In this document: one piece after another, positions 47,551 to 59,025 of the stretch | Layout: every line of letters starts with the position of its first letter | How positions within the stretch are numbered: the stretch's first letter is position 1 | From: Silene conica | Taxonomy: Eukaryota > Streptophyta > Magnoliopsida > Caryophyllales > Caryophyllaceae | Length of the DNA: 64,000 nt | NCBI GenBank assembly: GCA_029255685.2 | Contig: CM055316.2 | Span: forward strand, 74,229,237-74,293,236 | Reading direction: 5' to 3' | Made by a program: the position numbers and the translations under genes | The notes under the pieces: model-generated | Seen by the model: the letters and a program-made list of their open reading frames with translations, nothing else | Told to the model about the DNA's origin: nothing | Database searches by the model: none

Positions 47551-50529
47551 CTAGTTTTAGCCCCGTGCAAAAATGCACGGGGTCGTTTTAATAATGTTGT
47601 TATTTAAATAGTTCTATTAATAATCCGAATATATTTTTCATGATGAAATTTTTGGCTATATGTTATAATTGATTAAGATTTTTGTAATATCATTAATATT
47701 GTAAGTATTTTTTTTTGACGTTATTGTTATTTTAATTTATTCTTATTGCTATTTTAATTTAGTATTGTCATGAAAATTATACTTGAAATTTCGATCGTGT
47801 TTTTATCATTTTCTGTATTTTGTTACATTGTTCTATCAATTACTGTCATCATTATTACTATAAAAGAAGAATGTATAACCGCATACGTGGCGCGCTAATA
47901 TTCCACCGTTCACTCTTTCGCTCACTCACATTCACTCTCACAAAAATCAGTTTCGTAGACCAATGAGAACCCTCAATTTATACCAAGTCATATATTTTTA
48001 TGTATTATAATCTTATAATATTATTATTATTATTATTATTATAATCATTCCAAGATTCCCTAAATATTATACCGAAATTCCCTAAATATATTATAAATAT
48101 TATAATATTATACTAATAACAACCAATCAGATTATACTAATAACAAATCCTAAATATTCCATATATATTCCCTACCAATCACGGTTGTTTACCATAATTC
48201 CCTACCTATCATCATTATTACTATAAAAGAATCTTGGAATTATGAATATATGACACTATGTGGTAACTGGTAACAGCATTAGGCCTTACACACCCTTACA
48301 TTCACCCACACAAAACAAGTTTTCATCAGCCAATTAAATCCTTACGATTTTGACAAATCATTCTTGACAAGTCAGCCATTTAAATATGGAATTTGCACCC
48401 ATATTTTCAATTAATGGGTTGTAATGTAACGTTTTCATACCAAATTAAATTTGAAATTTCAAGAATCCGACTCACAAAATGATTCTCGAATTATTTAGAG
48501 AATATAATAAATAAAGTTGCCTTTAATGGTCTGAAAATATAAATTAAGAATATCATTGAACATAATTAGGGGTTAATTAGATGAATATAAAGTTCGAGAA
48601 TCTTTGAAGATAATTACGTTGTGAACTAATAAAGTTGCCTTTAATGGTTTGCAAATATAAAGTACTTTTTATCGAATCCTCTATTTTTCACCATTAACTT
48701 ATTTTGCCACATAGTTTCAAATTCGTACAAAATATGACGGGTTAATTTAAGAATGTAACAATACCTTATTAAATTGGGTTAATTTAAATTTTATTAAAAA
48801 TATGACGCCCTCACATTCACCCTCACAAAACAATTTTTGCGAAAAATATAATACTTTGAAATTTGACAAGTCAGATTTCTTAATTGATTTAAAAAAACGT
48901 GTTTTATCTATCAAAAAAGACAACGTAAAACAAGTCAGATTTTGTAATTTGCCTTTTATATTCTCTAAACAATTATTTAGAGAATATTAATTATTTAGAG
49001 AATATATAGAAAGATTTCGTATGATACATAATCGTATTATTTAATGACGGGTACAAAATATGACAGATTTAATGACGGGTACACCAAATATGTCTATTAT
49101 TTTTCTATCTTATTAGATTTGAGTTAATATTTCAATTTTCAACTACAATTTTCAATTAGATTTACCAAATAGAACCGAAGGCATGTCTAATACCACTGTC
49201 AAACTATCGTGAACCATGCATTGTAAAGAATTTTATTTTATTTAAGCGATATCAATTACTTTCTTAGTGATCCATGATGATTGACAAATATATTAATGTG
49301 GCATTACGAGGAATATAATATAGCTCCTATGTTATTTTGGAAAATGTGGTATATAATATGATATAATATATTCCATAGCTGAAATTATGTTAATGATTGT
49401 TAATATTTCTGAATCGGAATTAAGGTAACATAATAGTCTAATTATACAGTTCCTGGACTATACCACCAGATGTACAATGCTATTGTACAACGGGGTTATT
49501 TTAGTCTTTTTCTTAATTATTTTTGAAAAAAAAGTCTGTAATCTCATTTTTCTCCATTTTCCTTTTTTATGTAACTTATTCCCTGTTTTTCTAACTCATC
49601 TTTATCCATCATCCAGTATTTGATTTTTCTCATTAATTATTATATCTCCATCTTTCATTAATTATTATGTCAAGGTAATTTTTTTATTTTATTAGTCCAT
49701 AATTTTTTACATCTCGAATGTTGTTTACAAGGAGGTTTTCGAGAAACTGTAATTTTTGTCCTAGATTATCGAATTTTAATACACCCATTTAATTTAGATT
49801 TCTACCTGATTAGTTATTTTATTCATCCTATTTGTCCGTCAACTTAAGTTCTGTCACCAATTCAGCAAATACAATAACTTTCCAAATTAATCATTATTAA
49901 TTATTTAGTCTTTTTTTTAATCGTTTATTGTTTTTTTCTTATATATCTTATTCATTATGTTATCATAATTAATCCAAATATTTCCATCATTGGTAACAGA
50001 TATTCGAAAATTAGTGTACCAGGAAATTCACCTTTTGACCGAACATATCTTATATGCAAAACAACCCCGTTAAAAATCAATTTGTTCGAATAAATAGAGT
50101 TGTTATATAATGAAATGAATTTGCCTTTGTCATCTTAAAGTAAGTGTACACAACCCCGTGATTTTTCACGGGTGTTACACTAGTTTTGTTATAATTATGT
50201 ATTATTTATTGTAATATTGATTGTTAGTCATAACTCATTATTTAATAATTATGTATAAATCGACATCGACAATATATTTTAATATATAATATATAAGTTA
50301 GACGTTATAAGTATAATCGTTTACGTATAAATTATTGTTTACGAAATAAATCAGTATTACTACGTAATAATAACACAACTAATGAGACGCAAACATTTAT
50401 TCGTTCGATAATTAATTCAGTAAACAGTAATACGGGTCCCACCATAATTGAATTAAAAAAAAAGATAAAATGATGGATTAGTGAGGTGGCTTCACCAGAA
50501 TTCATTAAATGTTTTTGTATTAATATAGA
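47551..50529 (-). mobile_element. Non-autonomous Helitron interrupted by another Helitron
   Basis: On the minus strand it starts TCTATATTAATACAAAAAC at 50529 after A. It ends CTAG at 47551 before T, with the strong hairpin CCCCGTGC/GCACGGGG (47561-47582) just inside. The 5' start is shared with the Helitron at 44132-46014, so they are one family. Without the inserted plus-strand element only about 640 bases belong to it. Confidence 0.75.
47849..50183 (+). mobile_element. Helitron inserted in the minus-strand Helitron, with doubled 5' end
   Basis: On the plus strand TCATTATTACTATAAAAGA at 47849 follows A. The 3' end is CTAG at 50180-50183 before T, with the hairpin CCCGTG/CACGGG (50155-50172) seven bases inside. 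The same 5' start recurs at 48212, followed by a related sequence (ATTCACCCACACAAAACAAG-type). Two insertions of one family, or an internal duplication, are therefore stacked here. No Rep-helicase frame is visible. Confidence 0.7.
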
Positions 50530-51151
50530 TAAGATTTTTTTTTTTTAATTTGTTATTTACCTCCGAGCATTTTTATTTTCAATTTGATTTTAGAATTGAA
50601 AAAATAACAAATTAATAATTAAATCGAGCTCTAGTCAAGCTCGAGCCTATTTCAAATCGATTTTGAACTTTGAGCTTTTAAAATCGAACAACTTTAAACC
50701 GATTCTGAGCTCAAACTTAAACTTCAGAAACAATTGCGATCTTACCTGAGCTCGAGCTCAAAGCGATTGAATTACAACCCTAAGCAATCAGTTATATTAT
50801 TCGTGTAATATGACTTTTGACTAAAAAAAGGTTAGAAACATGGTGAAAACGATAGAAGTACAATAAAAAAACATGAATAATGTTTGCTTTTATGATTATA
50901 AAAATGAAAAATGGTAGCCCAAACAGTCCTAACTTGTACTGCTTGTGATGTTTGATGCCACTTGGGTGTTGTGAATTGTGATTAGTCTAAAAGATTTTGT
51001 GTGTTGGATTGATTTGATCTAATCCTAACGTTTGCACTTCAAATTCTTTCTTAAGGATTATAATTGACCTATTACTTCCAAAACATCAAATATTTAGTGA
51101 CGATAGTCTTCCGTCATAAGCTCGTGATCTCCGATAAAGAGCATGTGAGAG
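50530..51151. other. AT-rich spacer
   Basis: GAGCTCGAGC-like strings at 50630-50770 look repeat-derived. No gene. Confidence 0.45.
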
Positions 51152-51589
51152 AGACACTAGACATCATTGTTATTAAAATCGTGATTCAAACCGGTCGTAG
51201 GATCGTTTTGGTGGTAGGATCGGTACATGATCGATCAACATCAGTCAAGATCGTATAGGATCGTGTAAGATTGATGGTAGGATCGTCCAGGATCGTAAAA
51301 TGCTTATTTGTGTAACAAATGTGTGAGTTGGTTGTTCTTCTATTATTACTACAACTTTTATGTCATTAAATAAACTTTTAACATTATACACTGCAAATTA
51401 TATCAAATTATTTACATAAACTTGTTTATCCTAACTATTTGTATGATCTTACAATCGAACTTTTTGCTAAAATGGTGCCCAAAATGAAACTATTTAACAA
51501 AGTGCTGCTCGTTTCAAAGTATTTACCAAAAATGGTTCCACGTCACCATTTTTGGTTTTTCCTTTTTTTAAAAAATTTTTAAATCACGT

Positions 51590-51945
51590 CGCTGTCTCAG
51601 ACAGCGACCAGATGAAGGCCAAATTTTCAGAAAATTTGATATTTGGGCAGGGATCTAGAGAATATGGCAAAGCATCTGGTCGCAATCCCAGACTGCGACC
51701 AGATGAAGGGCAAAAATTTTCAGAATCTGTAAAATAGGGCAGTGACTTTGAGAATATGGCAAAGCATCTGGTCGCAATCCCAGACTGCGACCAGATGAAG
51801 GGCAAATTTTATGAATTTGTAAAATTGGTCAGTGACTTTCAGAGTTTGGACGTGCATCTGGTCGCACTGTTGGACAGCGACCAGATGAAGCTTTGATGTT
51901 CACCATGCATCTGGTCGCAGTCTGGGACTTCGACCAGATGAAGCG
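51590..51945. repeat. Array of palindromes CATCTGGTCGC...GCGACCAGATG in the MULE left end
   Basis: Palindromes of about 33 bases, with arms CATCTGGTCGC and GCGACCAGATG around a 10-base centre, lie at 51673-51706, 51764-51797, 51855-51888 and 51908-51940. A half-type copy is at 51588-51613. The right end of the MULE has matching copies at 57667-57697, 57741-57773 and 57832-57859. They are good candidates for transposase binding sites or fold-back structures. Confidence 0.9.
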
Positions 51946-52221
51946 TGTGTTAGAAAAAAGTCAGAAATTTTCCTAACCATGGACATGTTATCCATTCATT
52001 CATTCCATCCTTCCATTCATTCGATTTTTTTGTCCCTGCAATTTAAATCACAGCTATAGCATACAGACAAGAGACAACAAACAACAACACGACTTTGAAA
52101 TCCATGCTCATTTCATTGAAAATGCATAAAAAGAACTCGAGTCTTAATACATGGACAACTTGAACCTAATGTTCGAAATCAACAATAAGAAAATGTAACA
52201 AAACAACTACGCGACAGTCCA

Positions 52222-54081
52222 CTAATCTTGCCTTCCACTCTTTCCCCTCTTTCGCGTTCGTGATGTGGATGCACCGGCTTCACCTTCTTGACTTTGAATA
52301 CGATGATCGAGATGTCGAAAGTCATATCTTGGTGGTGATGGAGGTGTCGGTTCTTCCGGTTCTTGATAATGCACGAGATGACCTTGGTTCGTGTTTCGTA
52401 AAGCTTCAAGTGACATGCTGCGAACCCTCTCGAGAACTTGATACATACCCAAAGGAGCGTTCTCAGGGTAGTTGTTGATCAGGTCATTCGTGACGTTGTA
52501 GTTGTTTACGCCCATTTCCGTCTACATTTTGAAAAGAAAACATTGTTAGAAGCTTAAAAGTTGACAAATAAGTAATAAAAAAATACAACGATTGTTAGAA
52601 TACTTACGAGAGTTTGATAATCGGTGGCGGTAAGGTAGTAGTAGTGATGATCCGCATAATCTCGATTTACATATGCACGTGGTGGGGCAATACGGAGACG
52701 TGTGATAGCGTTGTACCACTCGTAATATTCTGCATCACGACTCATAATCCCCGAGTATGGAGTACCCGGTTGAATGGTTTTGCGCATTCGATTTCGCCGT
52801 TGCGTTATGTAAGGAGCAAACTCGATTGAATAGTTCGCCGTAGTATCTCCTTGGCAATTAGATGCGTGCAACTCGGGACCGGTGGTGCACAATTCAGGAA
52901 TAGGTTTGTCCCACCCAAATTGGCGCATAACGCGGTTAGGTAAGTGCCACTCCACCATCTCGAAACAAATTAGAGGAGCGATAACATACCACTCCTCTTG
53001 ATTTTCCGTGCATCTGTGGGGCAAATAATTGAGTATTGTTTGAGTGTAGGGTACCCAAACGAACTGCAACTCAACCATGGTATCGAATAGATCTCTTAAG
53101 ACATTTAAACCTAAGCGATGATCCTTATAATATCGGGCTACCCTAAGCCATTTACATCCCAAAGGATCAACACCAACTTGCATTTGTGATCCTAGTGGGT
53201 ACTCCACACCCTCTTCCATTGGGATAGTTGACCTCCTAATAACCGGACGGGCTATCGAGATCCTCTCCCAACTCCAAAGTTGCAACAAAAGTACCGGACC
53301 GGCCATTTGAAAAACCCCTTTCTTACTTGCCCTACACATGTTCCGGTATAGGCATGCTAGAACTCCGCTTCCCCAACTAATTTCATCCAATCTCCCTAAA
53401 TCCTCTAACAAGGGAAGGTATAGTGTGTCCACTCGGTTTTCGGTTTTGTCCGGAAACATTACTGCCCCAATCAAGTAAAGTAGATACGCTCTGACATACT
53501 GATGCAAAGTGGCCTCACTCGCATTTTGTGGTAATTGTTGAAAATTGTCATGTAGCCATACCAGTTTAAGCTTGGAACCCTTAAGTGCTACATTTGATGG
53601 TCTAGCACCTAGCAATTGTTCACACATGTACGCCCAAGGGTGTTCACTACTACCCGTCACAGGTCTCCAGGTCACCTTTAGTCCAAATAATACTTGGACA
53701 TCTTGAAGGGTAATGGTTGTTTCCTCGAATGGCAAGTGAAAGGTATGGGTTTCTTCCCTCCACCTCTCAACTAATGCTGTGATCAAGTCGCTATCTGTTG
53801 GCACAAAACGGAGTCTTGCAATTCCGGCAAATTGGGTTCCGCTTACGTAGTTCTGAACGGGATCGGGAACCCTAAAGTTTAGAAGAGCCTTCAAGTGACT
53901 CCGACACATCAATGTGCCATATTCCTTCAATAACAAGTGACATCTAATATTAGTAATGTTGGCAAATTGTGTATTAAATGACAAACAATCGTTGGATTTT
54001 TACCTCTCCTTCCCATATAGGAGTACTTCTATGTGAGTTTTGAAGATGTAAAATGCTGTCATCATGTGGTCCAGGATCCAT
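52222..54081 (-). CDS. Plant mobile domain protein (PMD/MAIN-like) inside the MULE
   Basis: I place three exons on the minus strand: 54081-54004, 53924-52608 and 52521-52222. All have GT-AG junctions in phase 0 and give 564 residues without a break. The start MDPGPHDDSILHLQNSHRS and the following WEGE-EYG junction match the usual N terminus of PMD proteins. The core has the domain's typical TALVERWREETHTFHLPFEE (about residues 82-101) and ITLQDVQVLFGL. The C-terminal exon is low in complexity, with proline-rich and basic segments (TRKRGKSGRQD). PMD genes occur both as host genes (MAIN, MAIL1, acting with the PP7-like phosphatase in silencing of repeats and genome stability) and inside transposons. 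This one is transposon-borne. It lies downstream of the transposase in the same orientation. Why transposons keep it is not known. Confidence 0.85.
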
Positions 54082-54298
54082 TTGAACTGCAAAATAGAGA
54101 CAACCCACAACAAAGTTTCTGTATAATGCCAAATAAGAACATAAGTAACCTTAAATTAAAACAAAGAAAAATGCTTTCATCATACATTGTTCAAAAGGAA
54201 CTACAACCGAGTACATAACTAAACCATTGAAACTAAAATCCGAATAATAGGAAAATTACATAAGACAACTAAAATAACTACAACCATTGAAACTAAAA

Positions 54299-57200
54299 TC
54301 ACATTGTTGCAAAGTTTAAATTCGAAGCACTTGAAGAACTTGCTTTTGATGGACAACTTCGCTTGTTATGACCCTCAACACCACACATGCTACATGTAAC
54401 CGTGGAACATGAATCCATTTCATTATGAATCCTAGATGCCTTAGGTCTCCCTCCACCTCTCTTCAAGTTAGTGTTAGGCACTAGTTTTGTTCCATTCCAT
54501 GGCATCCAATTAGCCTCATCCGGAACCGGGTGGAAACTAGCTCGATATGCCCCATATAGCTCGCCACAAGAGTAAACATTGTCCACATATTGGTCAGTAC
54601 TTATGCTATAAGCTCGACAGACCGCCATCACATGTGAACATGGGTAATGATATATTTGCCACTTATTACATGTGCAAGTCCTTTGAGAAAGGACGACTGT
54701 GTGTGAATGCTTCCCCTGATTTGTTAATCTATTACCACGCCCAGTGACAACTTCATAAATACCTTCTTGATGATCAAAAACCGTGACCTCGTGATGTACA
54801 GATAAGTCAACAATTTTATCAAGCTTTTGTTGAACTTTCTCTGACCATATGTTACCTAGTAGCATCCTTTGTCTAGCATTCTCACGCCTCTCAACAAAGT
54901 AAGTATTGAGTCGGAAAAAGGTGGCTTTCACAAGAGCAGTTATGGGCAAAAATCGAACACGTTTCAATACACCGTTGAAACATTCAGAATTATTGGTTGT
55001 TCTAATTCCATATCTATGACCGCCATCGTGACATAACGACCATTTGCTTGCAGGAATGCTTTCGAGTAAAGCTCTAGCACTAGGGTTCATTTCCCCAATT
55101 TTCTCCATTCCTCTATTAAACCTCTTGAGTTGATTTGCACTTGCAGTTGAAAGAAAAGCTAGCTTCAATTCATTGCTTTTGAATTTGGTGTTTATGTTGG
55201 ATGCATGATGCCTTAAGCAAAACCTATGATATGCATGTGGTTCCACCCAACCACCATCAACATCATTCATAGCCCGCAAAATACCAACATGTCGATCGGA
55301 GATAACACAAAGACCCTCTCTTTTTGTGACATATTGTCTGATACATCCCAAAAACCATTGCCATGTATCTATACTTTCACAATCAACAATTGCAAAAGCT
55401 AATGGAAAAATTTGATCATTAATTTGCATCAACCCCAATAGCAATTAAAAGAACCCCTATATATTTCCCATACAAATTAGTGCCATCAATTGTAATAAGT
55501 GACCTACAATGTTCAAATCCCCTAATAGAAGGACCAAATGCCCAAAAAAACCCTATCAAATTGCTCGACATTCGGATAGGGTGTCGGTTTATTAGCAAAT
55601 ACAACAACGGTGCCCGGATTTGCATCTTTCAAAGCATCAAAATAACGAGGAAGGTATTCGTATGACTTCTCCCAATCACCATACAAGTCCGCCATAGCTC
55701 GTTGTTTTGCATGCCATGTTTTCATATAAGAAGGCGTGAAATTGAATTGGGTGGTCATCGAAGCTCTAAGTAGAGATATTTTGGCTCCCCAATCCGCCTT
55801 AACAAGTGTTTGTATGTGTTTTGCAATAAAAGCCTTGTTCAAGTTAGGATGGTCAATGGGAGGAGCATCAACTACACATGAAGTATGGTGAGGACCATTG
55901 TATGTGACTATAAAGAAAGCATCCTTAGTCACATCTTTTTGAGAGGCTCTTAATTTCCAATGGCAAGGATGTGGTTTTCTAGAACATTTGAATGTCACGG
56001 TGTAAGGTTTTGATTCCGTTGTTCTAAACATTTGATTTCTTTGAATATGATATTGGCGAACAAGTTGTGTTAAGACAAGTTTAGAATTAAATCTTTGCCA
56101 AACACCAAATTCTCCACCACTAACATAATTAACTTCACTCTCACCACACCAATTATTAACAAATTCTTAATTAATAGCATGAACGACAGTAAACTCCCCA
56201 CTAGGAGCGGAAGGTGTAACAAGATCTTCACCATCATCTTCCTCATCCACCTCATTTCTCAAGATATCATCCTCATTCTCTTCAAACTCATCCCCATCCA
56301 CATATACATCAAATTCATATTGATCAACATTGTTCTCTATGGAGGAAGGTATTGAAGATAACATGGGATCCTCTCCTCTTATCACTTGACCCAATATGTT
56401 CGAAAAACTAAGGTTACTTCCCATGGTGGAAGGTATTGGACTAGGTTGTTGGATGGGTATCAACTCAATATATAAATCCATAGAAGCCGCATTTGAATGA
56501 TAAACACTAGACCACAACGCCCTCAAAGCACGATCATTAGCTAAAGATATCAACTTATACCCTTTCACACTAGGATACTTCATCTTAATTTTCAAAGCAA
56601 ATTGACTACAATCAACTAGGGGTGAGCAAAACTCGGTCCAGACCGGAAAAATGGACCGAACCGGACCGTTCGGTCCAGACCGAACCCGGACCGGTTGAGT
56701 TTCGGTCCGGTCCTAGGTCCAACTATTTATGTTGTTCGGGTTTCGGTCCGGTCCGGTCCGGTCCAAAACCGAAAATTTTCGGTCCAGACCGATAGGACCG
56801 AATTGAGTCAAGATTGTGATTATTGAACTCTTGACTACTGAATTTTAAAGTTGTTTAATGTGTTATTTTGGCTAGTTATTACTTATGTGTTCTTCTGAGT
56901 GATGTGCAAAGTAGTACAAATTAGAGTATGCGTTTTTATTCAAAACTTTTATTGTTAGTTAAATAAGAAAATTTAATCAAATAGGAAATCGGTCCAAATG
57001 GTCCGGTCTCGGGTTGGTCCGGTTTTTACCGGTCCGGTCCGGTCCAGGACCGGTTCCTTATAGGTCTGGTCTTCGGTCCCCAATTTAGTAGAATTCGGTT
57101 TCGGGTTCGGTCCGGTCCGGTCCGGTTCTGGACCTATGCTCAGCCCTACAATCAACCTCTAATTCATCACAAATTAAAGAAGTCAACTCATCAAATGTGT

Positions 57201-57315
57201 CATTGCTACCAACAAACACAAAAAATTGATCCCCATCCTTATAGCTAATGTTCTCTCCCTCAACCAATATTTCACCATTAGAGTAACAACACAAAGGATA
57301 ATTAGTCTTCTCCAT
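54299..57315 (-). pseudogene. MuDR-type transposase, broken
   Basis: Pieces in order on the minus strand: an N-terminal PB1-like part (57315-57157, resuming at 56608), an acidic linker ending about 56167, a MuDR DNA-binding domain (around 56031-55850), the MULE catalytic domain, a SWIM zinc finger CTCNKWQIYHYPCSHVMAVC, and a CCHC knuckle CSMCGVEGHNKRSC near the C terminus. The catalytic acids are visible: D in ITIDGTNLYGKY, D in VISDRHVG, E in TTNNSECFNG. Four lesions are seen: a 532-bp hAT insertion with 8-bp duplication (56617-57148), an in-frame TAA at 56167-56169, a frameshift near a T-run about 55550, and another near 55440. The gene cannot make a full transposase; the element could move only with help in trans. 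Confidence 0.88.
56617..57148. mobile_element. hAT-type MITE inserted in the transposase gene (532 bp)
   Basis: The ends TAGGGGTGAGCA and TGCTCAGCCCTA are inverted. CAATCAAC flanks both sides (56609-56616 and 57149-57156), a perfect 8-bp duplication. The inside is packed with GGTCCGGTCC/GGACCGAACC strings at both ends. Taking out the element and one duplication restores an open frame across the site, so it landed in an exon. Confidence 0.92.
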
Positions 57316-58086
57316 TATGCCTATTGATAACAAATTAACCAAATTAATCAACTAAATGACTAAATACAACCCACAAATTCAACAACTAAAACCAAATTAA
57401 ATACTAGAATGCAAAATGACATAAACTAAAATTTCACAAATTAATCAATTTCTAATTGAAATAATTACAATTTATATAAAAGAAAGGGTAGATTTTTACC
57501 TTAGAGTGTGAATTAAAGTGAAAATGGAAGGATTTGGGCGGAAATAAGCTAGAAATTGAATAGGCGAAAAGTTAGGGTTTTAGTGTGATTTGGGGATTTT
57601 TTTAGAGTTTAGGTGGAATGAGGAAGGGGAAGGGGGAAACCCGGTTTTGAAAGGGTAGCACGTAACAGGTCGCAGTCCCAGACTGCGACCAGATGAAGGA
57701 ATGTGTTTGTTTTCAGATTTTTTACATAAAATTTGCCCTTCATCTGGTCGCAGTCTAGGATTGCGACCAGATGCTTTCCAAAATTCTGAAAATCCCTGCC
57801 CAAATATCAAATTTTCTGAAAATTTTGCCTTCATCTGGTCGCTGTCTTTGACAGCGACGTGATTTTAAAAAAATTTTTAAAAAAAGGAAAAACCAAAAAT
57901 GGTGACGTGGAACCATTTTTGGTAAATACTTTGAAACGAGCACCACTTTGTTAAATAGTTTCGTTTTGGGCACCATTTTAGCAAAAAGTTCCTTACAATC
58001 CTACGATTCGATCCTGCGATTCGATCTTACCATCCTTCTTCGATCCAAACTAAGATCCCGATCCTGACAACATTGGTAGACACTAG

Positions 58087-58359
58087 AAATTACAAATATA
58101 TGACAGTTACAAACAAAACAATCTACCCAAAGATCCATATTCAACACCGATAATATGATACGGAGTATTTTTTTACCTAATATTTTTGTTACTTTTGTTT
58201 CAAACATTATTTGGAATTTTAACCGTTATAAAGATTCCCAATGGTCTTTTTTTCTCGAGTTGTGCACATCAAAAATAAATTTGATCTTACAACTTGTTAT
58301 TGTCAGGAATACAACTTTTGTTCGTGTCATTTGATTTAATCCAAATTTATTTATTTTTC

Positions 58360-58390
<31 letters not shown>

Positions 58391-58931
58391 AGAAAAAAAC
58401 AATTCATTAATAGAACATCATACGATACTTACAAAGAATAGATTTAGTTGAATATAAATCTAATAAAAACCAAAGAAAACAATTTTCTTACAAACTAAGG
58501 ATCTCAAAACAGTACCGTAAAAAAGAATATCAAAACAGCATCTGACAATTCGACTCGTCCTATTATCGCTATCTTCATGTAGCTTTTGAAGGGATCTTTC
58601 GTTTGATTTATGAGATAAAACATAAATCCGACTGGTTCCAAAGATCGTTGACAAATTAATAGTACCCTTTGAGAGAACACGCTACAAACCATCAACGAAC
58701 TACTCTTGACGATATTACAGATGGAACTAACCATGAATAAATGGACAAAACCCCGAAATAAGTTACGGAAAAATGATTCTCACCAAAAGAGGAGACTTTT
58801 ATTGAATAGATTATAGATAAACATACTATTAATTGAATTTTGATATAGTTTTGGGACTTACCATCAATCGATCGATAATCGATGGGAGCCCCGTATTGAT
58901 GGAGGTTAAGGTTTTTAAAGAGTTTTTGAGG
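58087..58931. other. AT-rich spacer
   Basis: There is a (TTA)n tract near 58361-58390. No recognised gene. Confidence 0.5.
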
Positions 58932-58960
58932 GTATTATTATTATTATTATTATTATTATT
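58932..58960. repeat. (TTA)n microsatellite at the 3' side of the LINE
   Basis: Nine TTA units border the T-run that is the poly(A) tail of the minus-strand LINE. A matching tract lies beyond the other end of the LINE (63163-63243). Confidence 0.85.
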
Positions 58961-59025
58961 TTTTTTTTTTTTTTTTTTTTTTTTTTATTATCAACCGGGA
59001 ACTTTTATTAAAAATAATTGAAAAA

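Larger units (their letters stand above)
51457..57991 (-). mobile_element. Mutator-like element (MULE) carrying a plant mobile domain gene (6.5 kb)
   Basis: The element is 6,535 bases with long inverted ends starting GAACTTTTTGCTAAAATGG, nearly identical for about 165 bases and similar for about 300. CTTACAATC flanks both sides (51448-51456 and 57992-58000), a perfect 9-bp target duplication as made by Mutator transposases. It carries two genes on the minus strand: a broken MuDR-type transposase (57315-54299) and, downstream, a three-exon plant mobile domain gene (54081-52222). The near-identity of the ends and the perfect duplication argue for recent insertion. Confidence 0.93.
51161..58077. 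mobile_element. Older Mutator-type MITE that hosts the MULE
   Basis: AGACACTAG occurs at 51152-51160 and again at 58078-58086, an exact 9-bp duplication. Just inside are loosely inverted ends (ACATCATTGTTATTAAAATCG on the left, and ACCAATGTTGTCAGGATCG when the right end is read on the minus strand). The remaining 370 or so bases are full of GATCGTAGGATCG strings. The MULE inserted within it. Confidence 0.6.

Noticed and set aside
57085-57351. 88-codon frame at the start of the MULE transposase as a separate gene
   Set aside because: Its end is hAT sequence; the first part continues after the hAT insertion as one transposase N terminus.
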